This document shows, piece by piece, positions 28,702 through 37,923 of a stretch of 64,000 bases of DNA. The notes beneath the pieces are model-generated. The model searched no databases. It saw only the letters and a program-made list of their open reading frames with translations, and was not told the origin of the DNA. Every line of letters starts with the position of its first letter. Position 1 is the first letter of the stretch. The stretch comes from Clostridium oryzae (GTDB taxonomy: Bacteria; Bacillota; Clostridia; Clostridiales; Clostridiaceae): positions 1 through 64,000 of the forward strand of contig NZ_MZGV01000019.1 of NCBI RefSeq assembly GCF_002029235.1, written 5' to 3'. The position numbers and the translations under genes were made by a program.

Positions 28702-29741
28702 AAGAAAGACATTATATAATACCAATTTTTGTACCGCATGAAGGTTGTCCTCATAATTGCGTTTTTTGCAATCAAGATACTATTACTGGTCAGAAAGAGG
28801 TCGTTGACCATGATTATGCTATAAATATTATAGAGAGTTATCTTAAGACTATGGATGCGGAAAATAGTGTTATAGAAGTATCTTTTTTCGGTGGAACATT
28901 TACTGCTATAAAAGCTCAAAAACAAGAGGAACTACTTGAAGTTGCATACAACTATAAGAAGGAGCACAGGATTGATTATATAAGGTTATCAACAAGACCT
29001 GATTATATAGATGATGAAGTACTTACTAGGCTTAAAAAGTATTCTGTAGATATTATAGAATTGGGTGTACAATCTATGGATGATAAGGTATTAAAGCTAG
29101 CAGGAAGAGGGCATACAAGAAAGGATACTATAGAGGCTTCTAAACTTATAAAGCAATATGGTTTTATGTTAGGACATCAGATTATGCCAGGACTTCCTGG
29201 AGCTGATGAAGCTAGTGATTTAATGACATGCAGTGAAATTATAAAGCTTAAACCAAGTATATGTAGAATTTATCCGGCTCTTGTACTTAGAAATACTCCC
29301 ATGGAGAAGATGTATCGAAATGGTGAATATAAGCCATATACATTAGATCAAGCTTTAGAGGTTGTTAAGAAAATATATCTAGATCTTCATAAGAGTAATA
29401 TAAAGATAATACGAGTGGGACTACAAACTAACGATGATATAGCACCAGGTAAGGATATAATAGCTGGTCCATTTCATTCAGCGTTTAGGGAACTTATAGA
29501 GGGAAAATTATATTGTGATAAAATAGCAAATAATGCTGCTTTTATAAAAGATAATCTTGAAATTCGAATTAATCCTAAAGACATATCTAAACTGTATAGC
29601 AATAGAAAGAAATTTTTTGTTGACATGAAAAAACAGCTTATTACTAGTAACTTAAAGATAACCCTAGATGAAAACGTAGAACGAGGAAGCATAATGCTTC
29701 AATATGGCGATAAGAGCCTGAATTTGTCGATATTTGATTAA
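28698..29741 (+). CDS. Elp3-like radical SAM protein
   Basis: A 347-aa radical SAM protein with the cluster motif HEGCPHNCVFCNQDTITG near residue 14 (C-x3-C-x2-C) and Elp3-type segments FFGGTFTAI, RLSTRPDYID and ELGVQSMDDKVL. It lacks the C-terminal acetyltransferase domain of true Elp3, so it is the short clostridial type; function unproven, possibly tRNA modification. TTG start preceded by GGAGAAGC, overlapping rnc by 4 nt. Confidence 0.88.
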   Translation: MKERHYIIPIFVPHEGCPHNCVFCNQDTITGQKEVVDHDYAINIIESYLKTMDAENSVIEVSFFGGTFTAIKAQKQEELLEVAYNYKKEHRIDYIRLSTRPDYIDDEVLTRLKKYSVDIIELGVQSMDDKVLKLAGRGHTRKDTIEASKLIKQYGFMLGHQIMPGLPGADEASDLMTCSEIIKLKPSICRIYPALVLRNTPMEKMYRNGEYKPYTLDQALEVVKKIYLDLHKSNIKIIRVGLQTNDDIAPGKDIIAGPFHSAFRELIEGKLYCDKIANNAAFIKDNLEIRINPKDISKLYSNRKKFFVDMKKQLITSNLKITLDENVERGSIMLQYGDKSLNLSIFD

Positions 29742-29759
29742 ATGCTTATATTTTATAAA

Positions 29760-29788
29760 GAAGGAATAACAAAACATTTATAGAATAT
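29760..29788 (+). promoter_or_regulatory. Sigma-H-type promoter of spoVS
   Basis: GAAGGAATA at 29760-29768 and ATAGAATAT at 29780-29788 with 11-nt spacing fit the Bacillus sigma-H pattern RnAGGAwww-n11/12-RnnGAATww at every defined position. spoVS is a sigma-H gene in Bacillus subtilis. Confidence 0.7.
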
Positions 29789-29835
29789 AAGAGGTGTACA
29801 TTCTTTATATCAAATATTATAGGGGGAATTAAGTT

Positions 29836-30096
29836 ATGGAAGTTTTAAAAGTATCAGCACAATCTCAGCCGAAGTCTGTCGCAGGTGCATTAGCAGCAGT
29901 TCTAAGAGAAAATTCAGCAGCTGAAGTTCAGGCAGTTGGTGCAGGAGCAGTAAATCAAGCAGTGAAGGCTATAGCTATTACACGAGGTTTTGTAGCACCC
30001 AATGGAATCGATTTAGTAGTTGTCCCAGCGTTCTCCGAGATAACTATTGAAGGTGAAGAACGCACGGCAATAAAGTTTATTGTGGAGCCAAGATAA
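29836..30096 (+). CDS. spoVS: Stage V sporulation protein S
   Basis: An 86-aa Alba-like SpoVS: MEVLKVSAQSQPKSVAGALAAVLRE, GAGAVNQAVKAIAITRGFVAPNG and FSEITIEGEERTAIKF match the nearly invariant family. It acts at the move from stage IV to V in Bacillus. SD AGGGGGAA precedes ATG. Confidence 0.97.
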   Translation: MEVLKVSAQSQPKSVAGALAAVLRENSAAEVQAVGAGAVNQAVKAIAITRGFVAPNGIDLVVVPAFSEITIEGEERTAIKFIVEPR

Positions 30097-30142
30097 AAGG
30101 ATCTTGGTTCAATGTATGACAACTTTAATATTTAGGTGATGT

Positions 30143-30170
30143 AAAAACGGATTTTTAAATCCGTTTTTTT
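30143..30170 (+). terminator. Intrinsic terminator after spoVS
   Basis: AAAACGGATT / AATCCGTTTT stem with T7. Confidence 0.92.
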
Positions 30171-30182
30171 GCTTACATTGAA

Positions 30183-30211
30183 TTGATAAATTAGTAAAAT
30201 TAATATAAACT
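30183..30211 (+). promoter_or_regulatory. Promoter of the 31-aa membrane peptide
   Basis: TTGATA at 30183-30188 and TAAACT at 30206-30211 with 17-nt spacing, 42 nt before the small ORF. Confidence 0.5.
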
Positions 30212-30253
30212 ATAAAAGTATAAATATCATTAATTATGTATGGAGGCGGTTTT

Positions 30254-30349
30254 ATGAATGTTAAAACTAGAAATATAATAATGAGAGTAATAATAGGAAT
30301 TGTTATGATTTCATTTTTAGCGACTTTTATAACTTCCTTTATGAGCTAA
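30254..30349 (+). CDS. 31-aa single-span membrane peptide upstream of smc
   Basis: ATG 30254 follows TGGAGGCGG, with about 6 nt spacing, and encodes MNVKTRNIIMRVIIGIVMIS followed by FLATFITSFMS. The N-terminus is basic and residues 12-29 form one membrane helix. It has its own promoter candidate. I do not recognise the family. The good SD, basic-then-hydrophobic layout and isolation argue for a real small protein, but coding potential cannot be tested here. The remaining 135 nt before smc show nothing clear. Confidence 0.6.
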   Translation: MNVKTRNIIMRVIIGIVMISFLATFITSFMS

Positions 30350-30485
30350 GAAGATTGTATGAGAAGTAATAAGGTTCTTCTATATAGAGCTTATCCTCTT
30401 GTTTGATATAAAATAGATTTAGCATCGATAATAAGTTTTTTCTCGCATGCTTTATTGTAATATTTTTATAGATAGGAGATTTTAA

Positions 30486-33400
30486 ATGTTTTTAAGAACA
30501 CTTGAAATAAGAGGTTTCAAATCATTTGCAGATAAAACTGAACTAAAATTCAAAGATGGAGTTACTGCAGTTGTCGGTCCGAATGGTAGCGGAAAAAGCA
30601 ATATTTCTGATGCAGTTAGATGGGTATTGGGTGAGCAAAGCGTAAAGAGTTTACGTGGAGGCAAAATGGAGGATGTTATTTTTGCAGGCACGGAGTATAG
30701 AAAACCGGTTGGGTTAGCACAAGTGGCTATAACACTTGATAACTTAGATTATGAATTGCCTATAGATTACTCAAGCGTTACCATCTCAAGGAGACTTTAC
30801 AGATCTGGTGATAGTGAATATTATATAAACAATACACAATGCAGATTGAAAGATATACAGGAATTGTTAATGGACACAGGTATAGGTAAAGAAGGCTATT
30901 CAATTATTGGTCAAGGTAAGATCGATGCTATATTAAGTGGAAGACCAGAAGAAAGAAGAAATCTATTAGAAGAGGCTGCTGGAATTGTTAAGTATAAAAG
31001 CAGAAAAGAGGAAGCTGAAAAGAAGCTTGATAATACTGAACAGAATCTTCTTAGAATATTTGATATTTTATCTACTTATGAAGACAGGATTGAGCCATTA
31101 AGGATAGAAAATGAAAAGGCTAAGAAATTTCTCGAACTTTCAGAAACACTTAAGGAAGAAGAAGTATCAGTAATTGTTCATTTTATTAACGAGAATGAAA
31201 AAAAGGTAAAGGAATTTACTGAAGCGGCTCGAAAGCTTCAATCTAAGATGGAAGTATTAATTGATAAACGAGAGCAGAAGAAACTGTCAATAAAGAAACT
31301 ATATGATGAAGTAGAAGAAAATGAAAATAGATCAGCTAGTGATAAAGAAAAATATTATAGTTTTTTAAACGAAAGGCAAGACCTTGTTTCTAAAAACAAT
31401 GTGCTTCAGGAAAGAATAAATAATCTAAATGAAAATATTAAAAAATATGAAGATGAAAAGAAACAGATTGAAGCTCAGATGGGAAAACTTGAAAGTGAAA
31501 GAAAAATTAATGACGATGAACTTATTAATTATATAAAAGATCAGAAGCAGGTTATTGATAAATTGCAGGAGTTCGAAAATAAGATACAAGAAAAAGATAA
31601 GGAACTTATAAACAAAGAGAACGCTGTTAATGAGGGGAAAAATGTTCAGATAGAATTGGTAAGGAAAATTACTGCTATTAATAATGACATTAATTCAATA
31701 AATATAAATTTGGAAACAATTGAAAAGAGGAAACAGCAGATTTATCAATTTATTGAGAACAACCATAACTCTATAAAAGTAAAATCTGTTACAATTCAAG
31801 ATTTGAAATCTCAGCAGACAGAATTAACGATAAAGAATGAAACCCAGAAACAAGATATAAAAGATAAGAAGAGGAAACTTACTCAATTAAATAGCAATAT
31901 TTTTGAACAAGAGAAGAGCCACAAGGAAAAAATAAATATTTTTAATAAGCTAGAGGCTAATTATCTAGCACTTGAGAATTTAGAAAAGCATTATGAAGGC
32001 TACAATCGATCTGTGAAGATGCTTATGCAGGATATTGAGCAAAATAAAATACAGAAGGCTTCAGAAAAAGCCTTTGTGCTAGGTAATATTATTAGTGTAG
32101 AAAAAAGGTTGGAAACAGCAATTGAAATTGCATTGGGCGGTGCAGTGTCAAATATTATAACTAGTGATGATGGAGTAGCAAAAGTACTTATTGAATACTT
32201 GAAGAAAAATAGGTTGGGGAGAGCTACATTTCTTCCTTTAAACATAATAAAAGGTAAACGAATTGATTTGCATCAAAAGGTAAATAATTTAAATGGGTAC
32301 ATTGGTATAGCTAGCGAATTAATAAAATATGATGATAGGTTTACAACTGCTATTGACTATGTGCTTGGCAGAACAATAATATGCGATAATATAGACAACG
32401 CACTAAACATAGCTAAAAGAACCGATTTTAGTTATAGAATTGTTACACTTACAGGTGAAATGGTAAATGCTGGTGGCTCTATGACAGGAGGAAGCATACA
32501 GCAGAAGGGCTCTAATGTTATTGGTAGGAAGAGGGAGATAGAAGAAACCAAAGAAAAACTCAGTGATTTAAAAAATAGTATTGTTTTAGAAGAAGTGAAC
32601 ATTGATAAGCTTAAGGCAGAAGCAAAGAATTTAGATGATACTATACTAAATATAAGAGACAATATACACTTTAATGAAATAGAAATTACGAAGTTATACA
32701 GTAAAATAGAATCATTAAGTGATGAAATAAATAGGCTGGGTAATGATGTAAGCACACTTAAGGAAGAAGTAAATCTTATAGAAGAAAAGGCCGGAAGCTT
32801 AAGAGCAGATATAGGTTCATTGACAAATAAGAAAAGTGAACTTGAAAAGGCAGAGAGTGATAATAAGCAGCAAGTAGAGGATATTCAAAAGTATCTATTA
32901 GAAAATAAATCAGGTCTAGAAGAGTTGAAAAATGAATTTAATAAGCTTAATGTTGATAAAGCAAAAATGGATGAGGTAGTACTAAATCGAAAGGTGAATT
33001 TAACAAGGATAAAGGAATCATTTGATGAAGCTAATACTAGACTTTCTAGTATTGTTTCAGAGTTAGATACAGCTATAAAGAATATAGCGCTGAGTAACGA
33101 GAATATAGAAAAAAATGAAAGTATAGCTAAAGAAATAGATGCAAAATTGAAAAGCTATGATGAGCAGTTTAAAAAGAGTGAAGTAGAGAGAATTCATATT
33201 AAGGACATCATCAACCAAGAAAATACTGAACTTGAGAATATTCAGCAGCAGCTTAAAGCTATTGAAGAGGAAAAACATATATTTGATATTGATGCAGCTA
33301 AAAATAGTACTGAAACTGAAAATTTTTATCACAAATTAAATGAAGAATATAAGCTTACTTTAGCAGAAGCTCAAGATATAAAAATTGAGATAGCAGATAT

Positions 33401-34043
33401 CAATGAAATGAAAAAGCATATTAACAAGCTAAAAACTCAAATAAGCGCCCTTGGAACTATTAATTTAGGTGCTATAGAAGAATACAAGGAGACTGCCGAA
33501 AAATACAGCTTTATGAAAAGTCAAAAGGATGATTTAATTCAAGCTAAAACTGAACTTGTAGAAGTTATAAATGAAATGACGCAAAAAATGAAGGATGTTT
33601 TTAACACAAACTTTAAAAAACTTAGAGAAAACTTCAATGAAACATTTAAAGAGCTGTTTAAAGGCGGAAATGCGGACTTAATATTGGGACAAGGAGATGA
33701 ACTTGTCGCACCAATAGAAATTAATGTACAGCCGCCTGGTAAAAAACTTCAGAACATAAATTTAATGTCGGGAGGAGAAAAGGTTCTTTCAGCAATAGCA
33801 CTTTTATTTGCTATATTGAAGATGAAGCCTACTCCATTTTGTATATTAGACGAGATAGAGGCTGCACTTGACGATGCTAATGTAATAAGGTATGCTGAAT
33901 TTTTAAAGACTTTTTCAAATAACATTCAGTTTATAGTAATTACACACAGAAAAGGAACTATGGAAGCTAGTGATGTGATGTACGGTGTCACGATGGAAGA
34001 GAAAGGCGTATCTAAAATAGTGTCTGTAGATTTAAAAAAATAG
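30486..34043 (+). CDS. smc: Chromosome segregation protein SMC
   Basis: An 1185-aa SMC ATPase that compacts and separates chromosomes with ScpAB. N-terminal Walker A GPNGSGKSNI near residue 32 and Q-loop precede a first coiled coil (about 170-500), a hinge (about 510-680, with GGAVSNIIT and GGSMTGGS), a second coil (about 680-1020) and a C-terminal head with LMSGGEKVLSAIA signature near 1088 and Walker B FCILDEIEAALDDAN. SD AGGAG precedes ATG. ftsY follows after 23 nt as in Bacillus. Confidence 0.97.
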   Translation: MFLRTLEIRGFKSFADKTELKFKDGVTAVVGPNGSGKSNISDAVRWVLGEQSVKSLRGGKMEDVIFAGTEYRKPVGLAQVAITLDNLDYELPIDYSSVTISRRLYRSGDSEYYINNTQCRLKDIQELLMDTGIGKEGYSIIGQGKIDAILSGRPEERRNLLEEAAGIVKYKSRKEEAEKKLDNTEQNLLRIFDILSTYEDRIEPLRIENEKAKKFLELSETLKEEEVSVIVHFINENEKKVKEFTEAARKLQSKMEVLIDKREQKKLSIKKLYDEVEENENRSASDKEKYYSFLNERQDLVSKNNVLQERINNLNENIKKYEDEKKQIEAQMGKLESERKINDDELINYIKDQKQVIDKLQEFENKIQEKDKELINKENAVNEGKNVQIELVRKITAINNDINSININLETIEKRKQQIYQFIENNHNSIKVKSVTIQDLKSQQTELTIKNETQKQDIKDKKRKLTQLNSNIFEQEKSHKEKINIFNKLEANYLALENLEKHYEGYNRSVKMLMQDIEQNKIQKASEKAFVLGNIISVEKRLETAIEIALGGAVSNIITSDDGVAKVLIEYLKKNRLGRATFLPLNIIKGKRIDLHQKVNNLNGYIGIASELIKYDDRFTTAIDYVLGRTIICDNIDNALNIAKRTDFSYRIVTLTGEMVNAGGSMTGGSIQQKGSNVIGRKREIEETKEKLSDLKNSIVLEEVNIDKLKAEAKNLDDTILNIRDNIHFNEIEITKLYSKIESLSDEINRLGNDVSTLKEEVNLIEEKAGSLRADIGSLTNKKSELEKAESDNKQQVEDIQKYLLENKSGLEELKNEFNKLNVDKAKMDEVVLNRKVNLTRIKESFDEANTRLSSIVSELDTAIKNIALSNENIEKNESIAKEIDAKLKSYDEQFKKSEVERIHIKDIINQENTELENIQQQLKAIEEEKHIFDIDAAKNSTETENFYHKLNEEYKLTLAEAQDIKIEIADINEMKKHINKLKTQISALGTINLGAIEEYKETAEKYSFMKSQKDDLIQAKTELVEVINEMTQKMKDVFNTNFKKLRENFNETFKELFKGGNADLILGQGDELVAPIEINVQPPGKKLQNINLMSGGEKVLSAIALLFAILKMKPTPFCILDEIEAALDDANVIRYAEFLKTFSNNIQFIVITHRKGTMEASDVMYGVTMEEKGVSKIVSVDLKK

Positions 34044-34066
34044 ACAAATGATAGGGGTGTATATCT

Positions 34067-34987
34067 ATGTTTTCCGGATTTTTCGAAAAACTAAAAAATG
34101 GACTTTCAAAAACAAAAAATTCTTTTACTGATAAGATAAGTGAAGTGCTAAAACTTCATTTAGTTATTGACGATGAATTGTATGATGAAATAGAAGAGAT
34201 ACTTATTACTGCTGATATAGGTATGAATACAACCATCGAAATAATCGATAACCTTAAAGCAAAAATTAAAAAAGAGGGTATAAAGGACACATCAATGGTG
34301 CAGCCATGTTTGAAACAGGTTATTGAGGAAATGCTCTTAGTTCCAAAAGACAGTATTATTTCTGATAGTCAAAAAAATATAATCCTAATAGTTGGAGTTA
34401 ATGGTGTCGGAAAGACCACATCTATAGGCAAATTATCACATAAGTATAAAGAAGAAGGAAAGAAAGTTTTGATGGCTGCGGCAGATACATTTAGAGCTGG
34501 GGCTATAGAGCAATTGGATGTATGGAGCAAGAGGAGTGGTGTTGATATAGTTAAGCAGCAAGAAGGTGCAGACCCTGCAGCGGTGGTATTTGATGCACTT
34601 CAAGCCGCAAAATCCAGAAATACTGAAATACTCTTTTGTGACACTGCTGGCAGGCTTCATAATAAGAAAAATCTTATGGATGAACTGGCTAAAATAAATA
34701 GGGTTATAGATAGAGAAAGCGTAGGAGCTAATAAAAAAACTCTTTTGGTGTTAGACTCAACCACAGGCCAAAATGCTGTTATGCAGGCTAAACAATTTAG
34801 TGAGATATGCCCTTTAGATGGTATTATACTTACTAAATTAGATGGTACATCAAAGGGCGGAGTCATTATTTCTATACAGAAGGAGTTAAATATTCCGGTA
34901 AGGTTTATAGGGGTAGGAGAAGGCATAGACGATCTACAGGAATTTGATGCAAAGCTTTATGTAGATGCATTATTTGGTGTTAAGTAA
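34067..34987 (+). CDS. ftsY: Signal recognition particle receptor FtsY
   Basis: A 306-aa SRP receptor GTPase made of N and G domains only; the long acidic A region of E. coli FtsY is missing, as in most Firmicutes. Motifs: GVNGVGKTTSIGKL near residue 108, AADTFRAGAIEQL, CDTAGRLHNKKNLM, TKLDGTSKGG and FIGVGEGIDDLQ. It works with Ffh (35.4 kb). The stop lies inside a 16-bp hairpin. Confidence 0.96.
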   Translation: MFSGFFEKLKNGLSKTKNSFTDKISEVLKLHLVIDDELYDEIEEILITADIGMNTTIEIIDNLKAKIKKEGIKDTSMVQPCLKQVIEEMLLVPKDSIISDSQKNIILIVGVNGVGKTTSIGKLSHKYKEEGKKVLMAAADTFRAGAIEQLDVWSKRSGVDIVKQQEGADPAAVVFDALQAAKSRNTEILFCDTAGRLHNKKNLMDELAKINRVIDRESVGANKKTLLVLDSTTGQNAVMQAKQFSEICPLDGIILTKLDGTSKGGVIISIQKELNIPVRFIGVGEGIDDLQEFDAKLYVDALFGVK

Positions 34988-35006
34988 AAATACTTGACAC
35001 CAAATA
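34971..35006 (+). other. 16-bp hairpin over the ftsY stop
   Basis: TATTTGGTGTTAAGTA, loop AAAA, TACTTGACACCAAATA; one T-G wobble. No T tract follows, so it is not a classic terminator. Its right arm contains the -35 of the next promoter. Confidence 0.7.
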
Positions 35007-35022
35007 ATATATCTGATAATAT
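34994..35022 (+). promoter_or_regulatory. Consensus-like sigma-A promoter of ylxM-ffh
   Basis: TTGACA at 34994-34999 and TAATAT at 35017-35022 with 17-nt spacing; the -35 sits in the hairpin's 3' arm. Start near 35029, leaving a short leader before ylxM at 35045. Confidence 0.7.
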
Positions 35023-35044
35023 ATTCTATGTTGCGAGGCGAGTT

Positions 35045-35392
35045 ATGGAAGATATTATTGAAGTATCAATGCTTTTGGATAACTATGGTTGTCTGCTTAC
35101 AGAAAAGCAATTTAATATAATGAGTATGTACTATTATGAAAATCTTTCACTTACAGAGATTTCTGAGATTATGCATACTAGCAGGCAAGCAACTTATGAT
35201 TTGATTAAACGCTGTAATAAGCAGCTTTATGATTATGAAAAAAAGCTGAACTTGAAAGATAACTTATGGAAAAGAGAAAAAGTTAAAAAGGATATTATTC
35301 AGCAGTTAGATGAAGCTGAAAAGGCTAACGGTAAAGAGGAACTTATATGTATTATTTCTAATATTAGAGAGAAAATTATGAGAGATTTATAG
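35045..35392 (+). CDS. ylxM: YlxM/P13 family SRP-associated DNA-binding regulator
   Basis: A 115-aa sigma-70 region-4-like helix-turn-helix protein: LLTEKQFNIMSMYYYENLSLTEISEIMHTSRQATYDLIKRC. The conserved start is MEDIIEVSMLLDNYG, so ATG 35045 is taken with GAGGCGAG upstream. YlxM precedes ffh in Firmicutes and is linked to SRP function. It is 10 nt before ffh. Confidence 0.92.
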   Translation: MEDIIEVSMLLDNYGCLLTEKQFNIMSMYYYENLSLTEISEIMHTSRQATYDLIKRCNKQLYDYEKKLNLKDNLWKREKVKKDIIQQLDEAEKANGKEELICIISNIREKIMRDL

Positions 35393-35402
35393 GAGGCATA
35401 TT

Positions 35403-36755
35403 ATGGCTTTTGAGGGCATAGCCGAAAGATTACAGGAAACTTTAAAAAAGCTTAGAGGTAAGGGGAAACTTTCCGAAAAAGATATAAAAGATGCTATGAG
35501 AGAAGTTAAGCTTGCTCTTTTAGAGGCTGATGTTAATTTTAAAGTTGTTAAAGGCTTTATAAATTCTGTAAGTGAGAAATGCTTGGGCAATGAAGTTTTG
35601 GAAAGTCTAACTCCTGGTCAGCAAGTTATAAAAATTGTAAATGATGAGCTAGTCACTCTTATGGGTGGTACTGAGAGCAAAATTGAGTTTGGTAATAATA
35701 TAACTATTATTATGCTTGTAGGTCTTCAAGGTGCAGGTAAAACTACTATGGCTGGTAAGCTGGCACTTCATTTCAGAAAAACTAATAAAAAACCTTTATT
35801 AGTAGCTTGTGATATATATAGGCCTGCGGCAATAAAACAGCTTCAGGTAATTGGAAAGCAAATAGATATACCAGTATTTACAATGGGAGACAAAGTGAAT
35901 CCAGTAGATATTGCTAAGGCTGCTATTGAACATGCCCAAAGTGAAGGAAACAATGTAGTCATTGTAGATACAGCTGGTAGATTAAGTATAGATGAAGAAT
36001 TAATGGAAGAGCTTAAGAGTATTAAGGATAATACGAACCCTAATGAGATTCTTCTCGTAGTTGATGCTATGTCCGGTCAGGATGCAGTAAATGTTGCAGA
36101 AGATTTCAATAATAAGCTAGACCTAAGTGGCGTTATCCTTACTAAGTTAGATGGTGATACAAGAGGTGGTGCTGCATTATCAATAAAAGAAGTCACTAAA
36201 AAGCCTATAAAATTTGTAGGCATTGGTGAAAAAATGAATGATTTTGAAGTATTTCACCCAGATAGAATGGCATCCAGAATACTTGGTATGGGGGATGTGC
36301 TATCGCTAATAGAAAAAGCTCAGACAGCATTTGATGAGAAACAAGCTAAAGAATGGAGCAACAAAGTAATGAATCAGGAGCTTGATTTAGAAGATTTTCT
36401 TCAAATGACGGCTCAGATGAAAAAGATGGGACCTTTAGGTAAACTTATTGAAATGGTTCCAGGTGTTAATTCAAAACAACTTCAAGGGTTAGATTTAAGC
36501 AAAAGTGAAAGTGAAATGAAAAGAGTAGAAGCAATTATCCAGTCTATGACGAAAAAAGAAAGACAGAATCCTTCACTTGTAGCTGGATCCACTTCAAGAA
36601 AAAAAAGAATTGCTAATGGTTCTGGTACTACTATTCAGGAGCTTAATAAAGTATTAAAGATGTATGACTCTATGAAGAAAATGATGAAGCAGATGAAGGG
36701 CTTGCAAAAAGGTTCTAAAAAGGGCATGTTAGGTAAGTTTCCTTTCATTAGATAA
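35403..36755 (+). CDS. ffh: Signal recognition particle protein Ffh
   Basis: A 450-aa SRP54. N domain, then G domain with [17 protein letters not shown] near residue 100, [38 protein letters not shown], and a Met-rich M domain from about 300 ([21 protein letters not shown] and the final [16 protein letters not shown]). Binds signal peptides and 4.5S/6S SRP RNA. Co-transcribed with ylxM and rpsP. Confidence 0.97.
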   Translation: MAFEGIAERLQETLKKLRGKGKLSEKDIKDAMREVKLALLEADVNFKVVKGFINSVSEKCLGNEVLESLTPGQQVIKIVNDELVTLMGGTESKIEFGNNITIIMLVGLQGAGKTTMAGKLALHFRKTNKKPLLVACDIYRPAAIKQLQVIGKQIDIPVFTMGDKVNPVDIAKAAIEHAQSEGNNVVIVDTAGRLSIDEELMEELKSIKDNTNPNEILLVVDAMSGQDAVNVAEDFNNKLDLSGVILTKLDGDTRGGAALSIKEVTKKPIKFVGIGEKMNDFEVFHPDRMASRILGMGDVLSLIEKAQTAFDEKQAKEWSNKVMNQELDLEDFLQMTAQMKKMGPLGKLIEMVPGVNSKQLQGLDLSKSESEMKRVEAIIQSMTKKERQNPSLVAGSTSRKKRIANGSGTTIQELNKVLKMYDSMKKMMKQMKGLQKGSKKGMLGKFPFIR

Positions 36756-36784
36756 ATAGTATAACGTTAAAGGAGGTGAAATTA

Positions 36785-37039
36785 ATGGTAAAAATAAGAT
36801 TAAGAAGAATGGGTGCTAAGAAATCTCCATTTTATAGAATAGTTGTTGCTGATTCCAGATCTCCAAGAGATGGAAGAGTAATCGAAGAAATAGGATATTA
36901 TAACCCACTTGTAGAGCCTGTACTTGTAAAAGTTGATGAGGAAAAGGCTACACAGTGGATAAAAAATGGTGCGCAATTATCAGATATAGTTAAGAGATTA
37001 TTTGATAATGCTGGTATTACTGGAAAACTATCAAAGTAA
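36785..37039 (+). CDS. rpsP: 30S ribosomal protein S16
   Basis: An 84-aa S16: [40 protein letters not shown] 36785 is used since AAGGAGGTG precedes it; an upstream in-frame GTG is part of that SD. Followed by khpA after about 50 nt. Confidence 0.97.
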   Translation: MVKIRLRRMGAKKSPFYRIVVADSRSPRDGRVIEEIGYYNPLVEPVLVKVDEEKATQWIKNGAQLSDIVKRLFDNAGITGKLSK

Positions 37040-37044
37040 TGATA

Positions 37045-37093
37045 GGGAGGTGAACTCTGCATACAGTATATGACTATATGCAGAATATCAATG
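37045..37093 (+). promoter_or_regulatory. Split ribosome binding site of khpA: SD, hairpin, ATG
   Basis: GGGAGGTG at 37045-37052 is 38 nt before ATG 37091. TCTGCATA (37056-37063) pairs with TATGCAGA (37077-37084), plus an inner AGT/ACT, closing the gap to 3 nt left and 6 nt right of the stem, about 9 nt in total. An in-frame ATG (37070) lies in the loop. Confidence 0.6.
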
Positions 37094-37318
37094 AAAGAAT
37101 TAGTTGAAATAATAGCTAAAGCTTTAGTTGATAACCCTGATATGGTAACTGTAAATGAGGTTGCTGGTCAGCAGTCAACTATTCTTGAATTAAAAGTAGC
37201 ACCTGAGGATATGGGAAAAGTAATTGGTAAGCAGGGAAGGATAGCAAAAGCTATTAGAACTGTTGTTAAGGCAGCTGCTATTAAAGAAAATAAAAGAGTA
37301 GTAGTTGAAATTATATGA
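37091..37318 (+). CDS. khpA: KH-domain RNA-binding protein KhpA (YlqC)
   Basis: A 75-aa protein with one KH domain: [22 protein letters not shown] holds the GxxG loop. The first residues [17 protein letters not shown] match the family start, so ATG 37091 is taken although an in-frame ATG at 37070 exists within the loop of a hairpin. KhpA pairs with KhpB/Jag in controlling RNA and division in streptococci. Lies between rpsP and rimM as in Bacillus. Confidence 0.92.
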   Translation: MKELVEIIAKALVDNPDMVTVNEVAGQQSTILELKVAPEDMGKVIGKQGRIAKAIRTVVKAAAIKENKRVVVEII

Positions 37319-37321
37319 TTT

Positions 37322-37350
37322 AGAGTTAGGTTTTTCCTAGCTCTTTTATT
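37322..37350 (+). terminator. Terminator after khpA
   Basis: AGAGTTAGG TTTTT CCTAGCTCTTTTATT: 9-bp stem with one T-G wobble and a T tract. A second weak hairpin follows at 37360-37380. Confidence 0.7.
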
Positions 37351-37425
37351 AATTGGGGATATCATCTTTCTGAGATGCTCCTTTTATTAAATTTTAAACT
37401 CTTATAAAGGAAGTGATTTCTAAAC

Positions 37426-37923
37426 GTGAAAGAGACGCTTACAATAGGCCAAATCATAAATACTCATGGAGTAAAGGGAGAGCTTAAAGTGTTTCCTCTT
37501 ACTGATAATACTCAGAAATTTAAAAAGATCAAAAAGGTTTTACTGGATGGCGAAGAAAGAGATGTATTATGGTGCAAACTTCAAAACGATAAAATTATTT
37601 TAAAACTTGACGGTATAGATACCATGGATGCAGCGGCAAGACTAAAAGGAAAAAAATTAGAAATTTATAGGGAGAACGCAGCCAAGTTGCCCACAGGCAG
37701 CTATTATGTAGCGGATATTGTTGGCTGTAGAGTTGTTGATACTAACGGTAAAAAGTTAGGTGATGTTAGTAATGTAATATTTACAGGAAGCAATGAAGTA
37801 TATTGGGTAAAAGGCGAAAAAGAACTTATGGTGCCGGCAATTAAATCAGTAGTAGAAAATATAGATATTGAAAATTCCGTTATCACTATTAAGCCTGTAG
37901 AGGTATGGAATTATGAAGATTAG
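37426..37923 (+). CDS. rimM: Ribosome maturation factor RimM
   Basis: A 165-aa RimM that binds S19 and helps 30S head maturation. Starts GTG with AAGGAAGTGA upstream: [21 protein letters not shown]. The PRC-barrel half from about 92 contains [11 protein letters not shown] and [13 protein letters not shown]. Overlaps trmD by 11 nt. Confidence 0.95.
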   Translation: MKETLTIGQIINTHGVKGELKVFPLTDNTQKFKKIKKVLLDGEERDVLWCKLQNDKIILKLDGIDTMDAAARLKGKKLEIYRENAAKLPTGSYYVADIVGCRVVDTNGKKLGDVSNVIFTGSNEVYWVKGEKELMVPAIKSVVENIDIENSVITIKPVEVWNYED

